This document shows, piece by piece, positions 63,273-64,000 of a stretch of 64,000 nucleotides of DNA; the stretch's first letter is position 1, and the number at the start of each line of letters is the position of its first letter. Source of the stretch: Fluviispira multicolorata (GTDB lineage: Bacteria > Bdellovibrionota_B > Oligoflexia > Silvanigrellales > Silvanigrellaceae). The stretch is taken from positions 18,459 to 82,458 of the forward strand of contig NZ_WFLN01000012.1 in the NCBI RefSeq assembly GCF_009208585.1. The letters run 5' to 3'. The notes under the pieces are model-generated. The model saw nothing but the letters and a program-made list of their open reading frames with translations. It searched no databases and was not told the origin of the DNA. The position numbers were made by a program, and so were the translations under genes.

Positions 63273-64000
63273 CTTCTGAAGTCATAGGAATCAGCGGATT
63301 AGATTGCTCTAATTTCGTCTTACTTATTCCTCGTCCAGCTTTACTTCGGCTAGTCCCTAGCCTAGTTCTTGTCTTAGCTTTTGGCTTTGACAAAAGAAAT
63401 TGTACACCTCTTTTAGCAATTATTTTTGCTGCATTGATATCAGCATTGTCATGATTTCCGCATAATAAACATAAGAAATTATCTTGTGTTTTTCTATTAT
63501 CGGCGTGAGTGTGGCCACAATTGGCACATTCCTGACTAGAATAATGAGGTGAAACTTTAACAACTAATTTACCATATTTTTTAGCTTTATATTCTAAAAA
63601 CTCTATTGTTTTTGCTAATCCTTTTGATAGCAGTTCTCTATTTAAACCTGCTTTGGCTTTTCGCATATTTGGCAAATATTTGCCACTTACATCTTGCTTT
63701 GGCATAGGAGATTTAGTCATATTTTTTAGTTTTAAATCTTCTACTGCAAATATTTTTGCGTCTGAATTAACAATTGAATGAGAAACTTTGTGGCAAAAAT
63801 CATGCCTGGTGTTACTTATTTTAGAATGAATTTTTGCAATTTTAGTTTTGGTTTTATTTCTACTTGTAGATCCTTTTTTTTGACGTGCTAATTTTCTTTG
63901 ATACTTTTTTAACTTTTTTTGTTTAAGCTTAATTTTATTTTTTAACTTATCATCGAAATCATAACTTAATTGATTACTAGTTTGAAATGGAATTACAATG
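63259..64000 (-). CDS. tnpB: IS200/IS605-family TnpB RNA-guided nuclease, 5' end cut by window edge
   Basis: The frame is open from the stop at 63259 to the right edge (about 247 codons), so the N-terminal part lies outside. Visible features are RHDFCHKVSHSIVNSD, the RuvC Glu in FAVEDLKLKNMTKS, the zinc finger CANCGHTHADN...CLLCG, and the final RuvC Asp in HDNADINAAKII. TnpB is an RNA-guided DNA nuclease that helps the element persist. No tnpA is seen. An internal ATG at 63720 is not the true start. Confidence 0.85.
   Translation of the reverse strand, partial: IVIPFQTSNQLSYDFDDKLKNKIKLKQKKLKKYQRKLARQKKGSTSRNKTKTKIAKIHSKISNTRHDFCHKVSHSIVNSDAKIFAVEDLKLKNMTKSPMPKQDVSGKYLPNMRKAKAGLNRELLSKGLAKTIEFLEYKAKKYGKLVVKVSPHYSSQECANCGHTHADNRKTQDNFLCLLCGNHDNADINAAKIIAKRGVQFLLSKPKAKTRTRLGTSRSKAGRGISKTKLEQSNPLIPMTSEARSL

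Noticed and set aside
1..64000. tRNA or rRNA genes
   Set aside because: No cloverleaf with a T-arm consensus and no rRNA segments were noticed by eye. A covariance-model scan would be needed to exclude them fully.

Overview
The window is AT-rich chromosomal DNA from a Gram-negative bacterium: it has Sec and lipoprotein signal peptides, an outer-membrane beta-barrel protein, a Pal-like lipoprotein and type II secretion genes. The base composition, the GspL-GspM-GspN-type block and the mix of families suggest a Bdellovibrionota/Oligoflexia relative (Silvanigrella-like). That placement is inference; no rRNA gene or other phylogenetic anchor is present.

Positions 1-28.8 kb are mostly housekeeping. 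They hold a methionine-salvage pair (RuBisCO-like protein plus MtnB-like dehydratase), a membrane-bound SpoIIE-type phosphatase and a 2-hydroxyacid dehydrogenase overlapping a small ORF. Two paralogous lipoproteins with an NlpC/P60-like Cys...His arrangement flank a small secreted protein and an XRE-cupin regulator. Then come a MoxR ATPase with a HAD protein, gpsA, mfd followed by an overlapping FecR/TPR/beta-barrel gene, a PLP enzyme, an LD-carboxypeptidase, gspLMN, a TPR protein, pal, and rplY-pth.

Positions 28.9-53.5 kb form the accessory core, a polymorphic-toxin island transcribed almost entirely leftward from a strong promoter near 52.55 kb. The order is: secreted RCC1-repeat protein, 1366-aa coiled-coil lipoprotein, 2340-aa SpvB/FG-GAP/Rhs toxin ending in an AHH (HNH-type) nuclease tip, and four tandem Imm11-family immunity genes plus a fifth relative. 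Next is an orphan Rhs tip cassette whose 1295-bp Rhs core nearly duplicates the main toxin but carries a different, restriction-endonuclease-fold (Tox-REase-7-like) tip. It is followed by three tandem ~270-aa DUF3396-like putative immunity genes, an unknown gene and an IS1-type transposase remnant. Each extra Imm11 gene is preceded by a fossil of the toxin's last ~40 codons, which records how the array grew. A signal-peptide-bearing phage tail-collar protein is divergently transcribed from the toxin operon. A group II intron domain V/VI remnant lies just beyond it.

Positions 53.8-63.1 kb return to core genes: rpiB-glyA-nrdR-ribE plus an unknown 538-aa gene, acpP, glycerate kinase, lepB with a small conserved coiled-coil protein, and a DEAD-box-type RNA helicase with an RGG-rich tail. 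The right edge cuts an IS200/IS605-type tnpB gene.

The best candidate for an undescribed system is the three-gene RCC1 / coiled-coil lipoprotein / SpvB-Rhs operon, with its spare tip cassette and immunity arrays.
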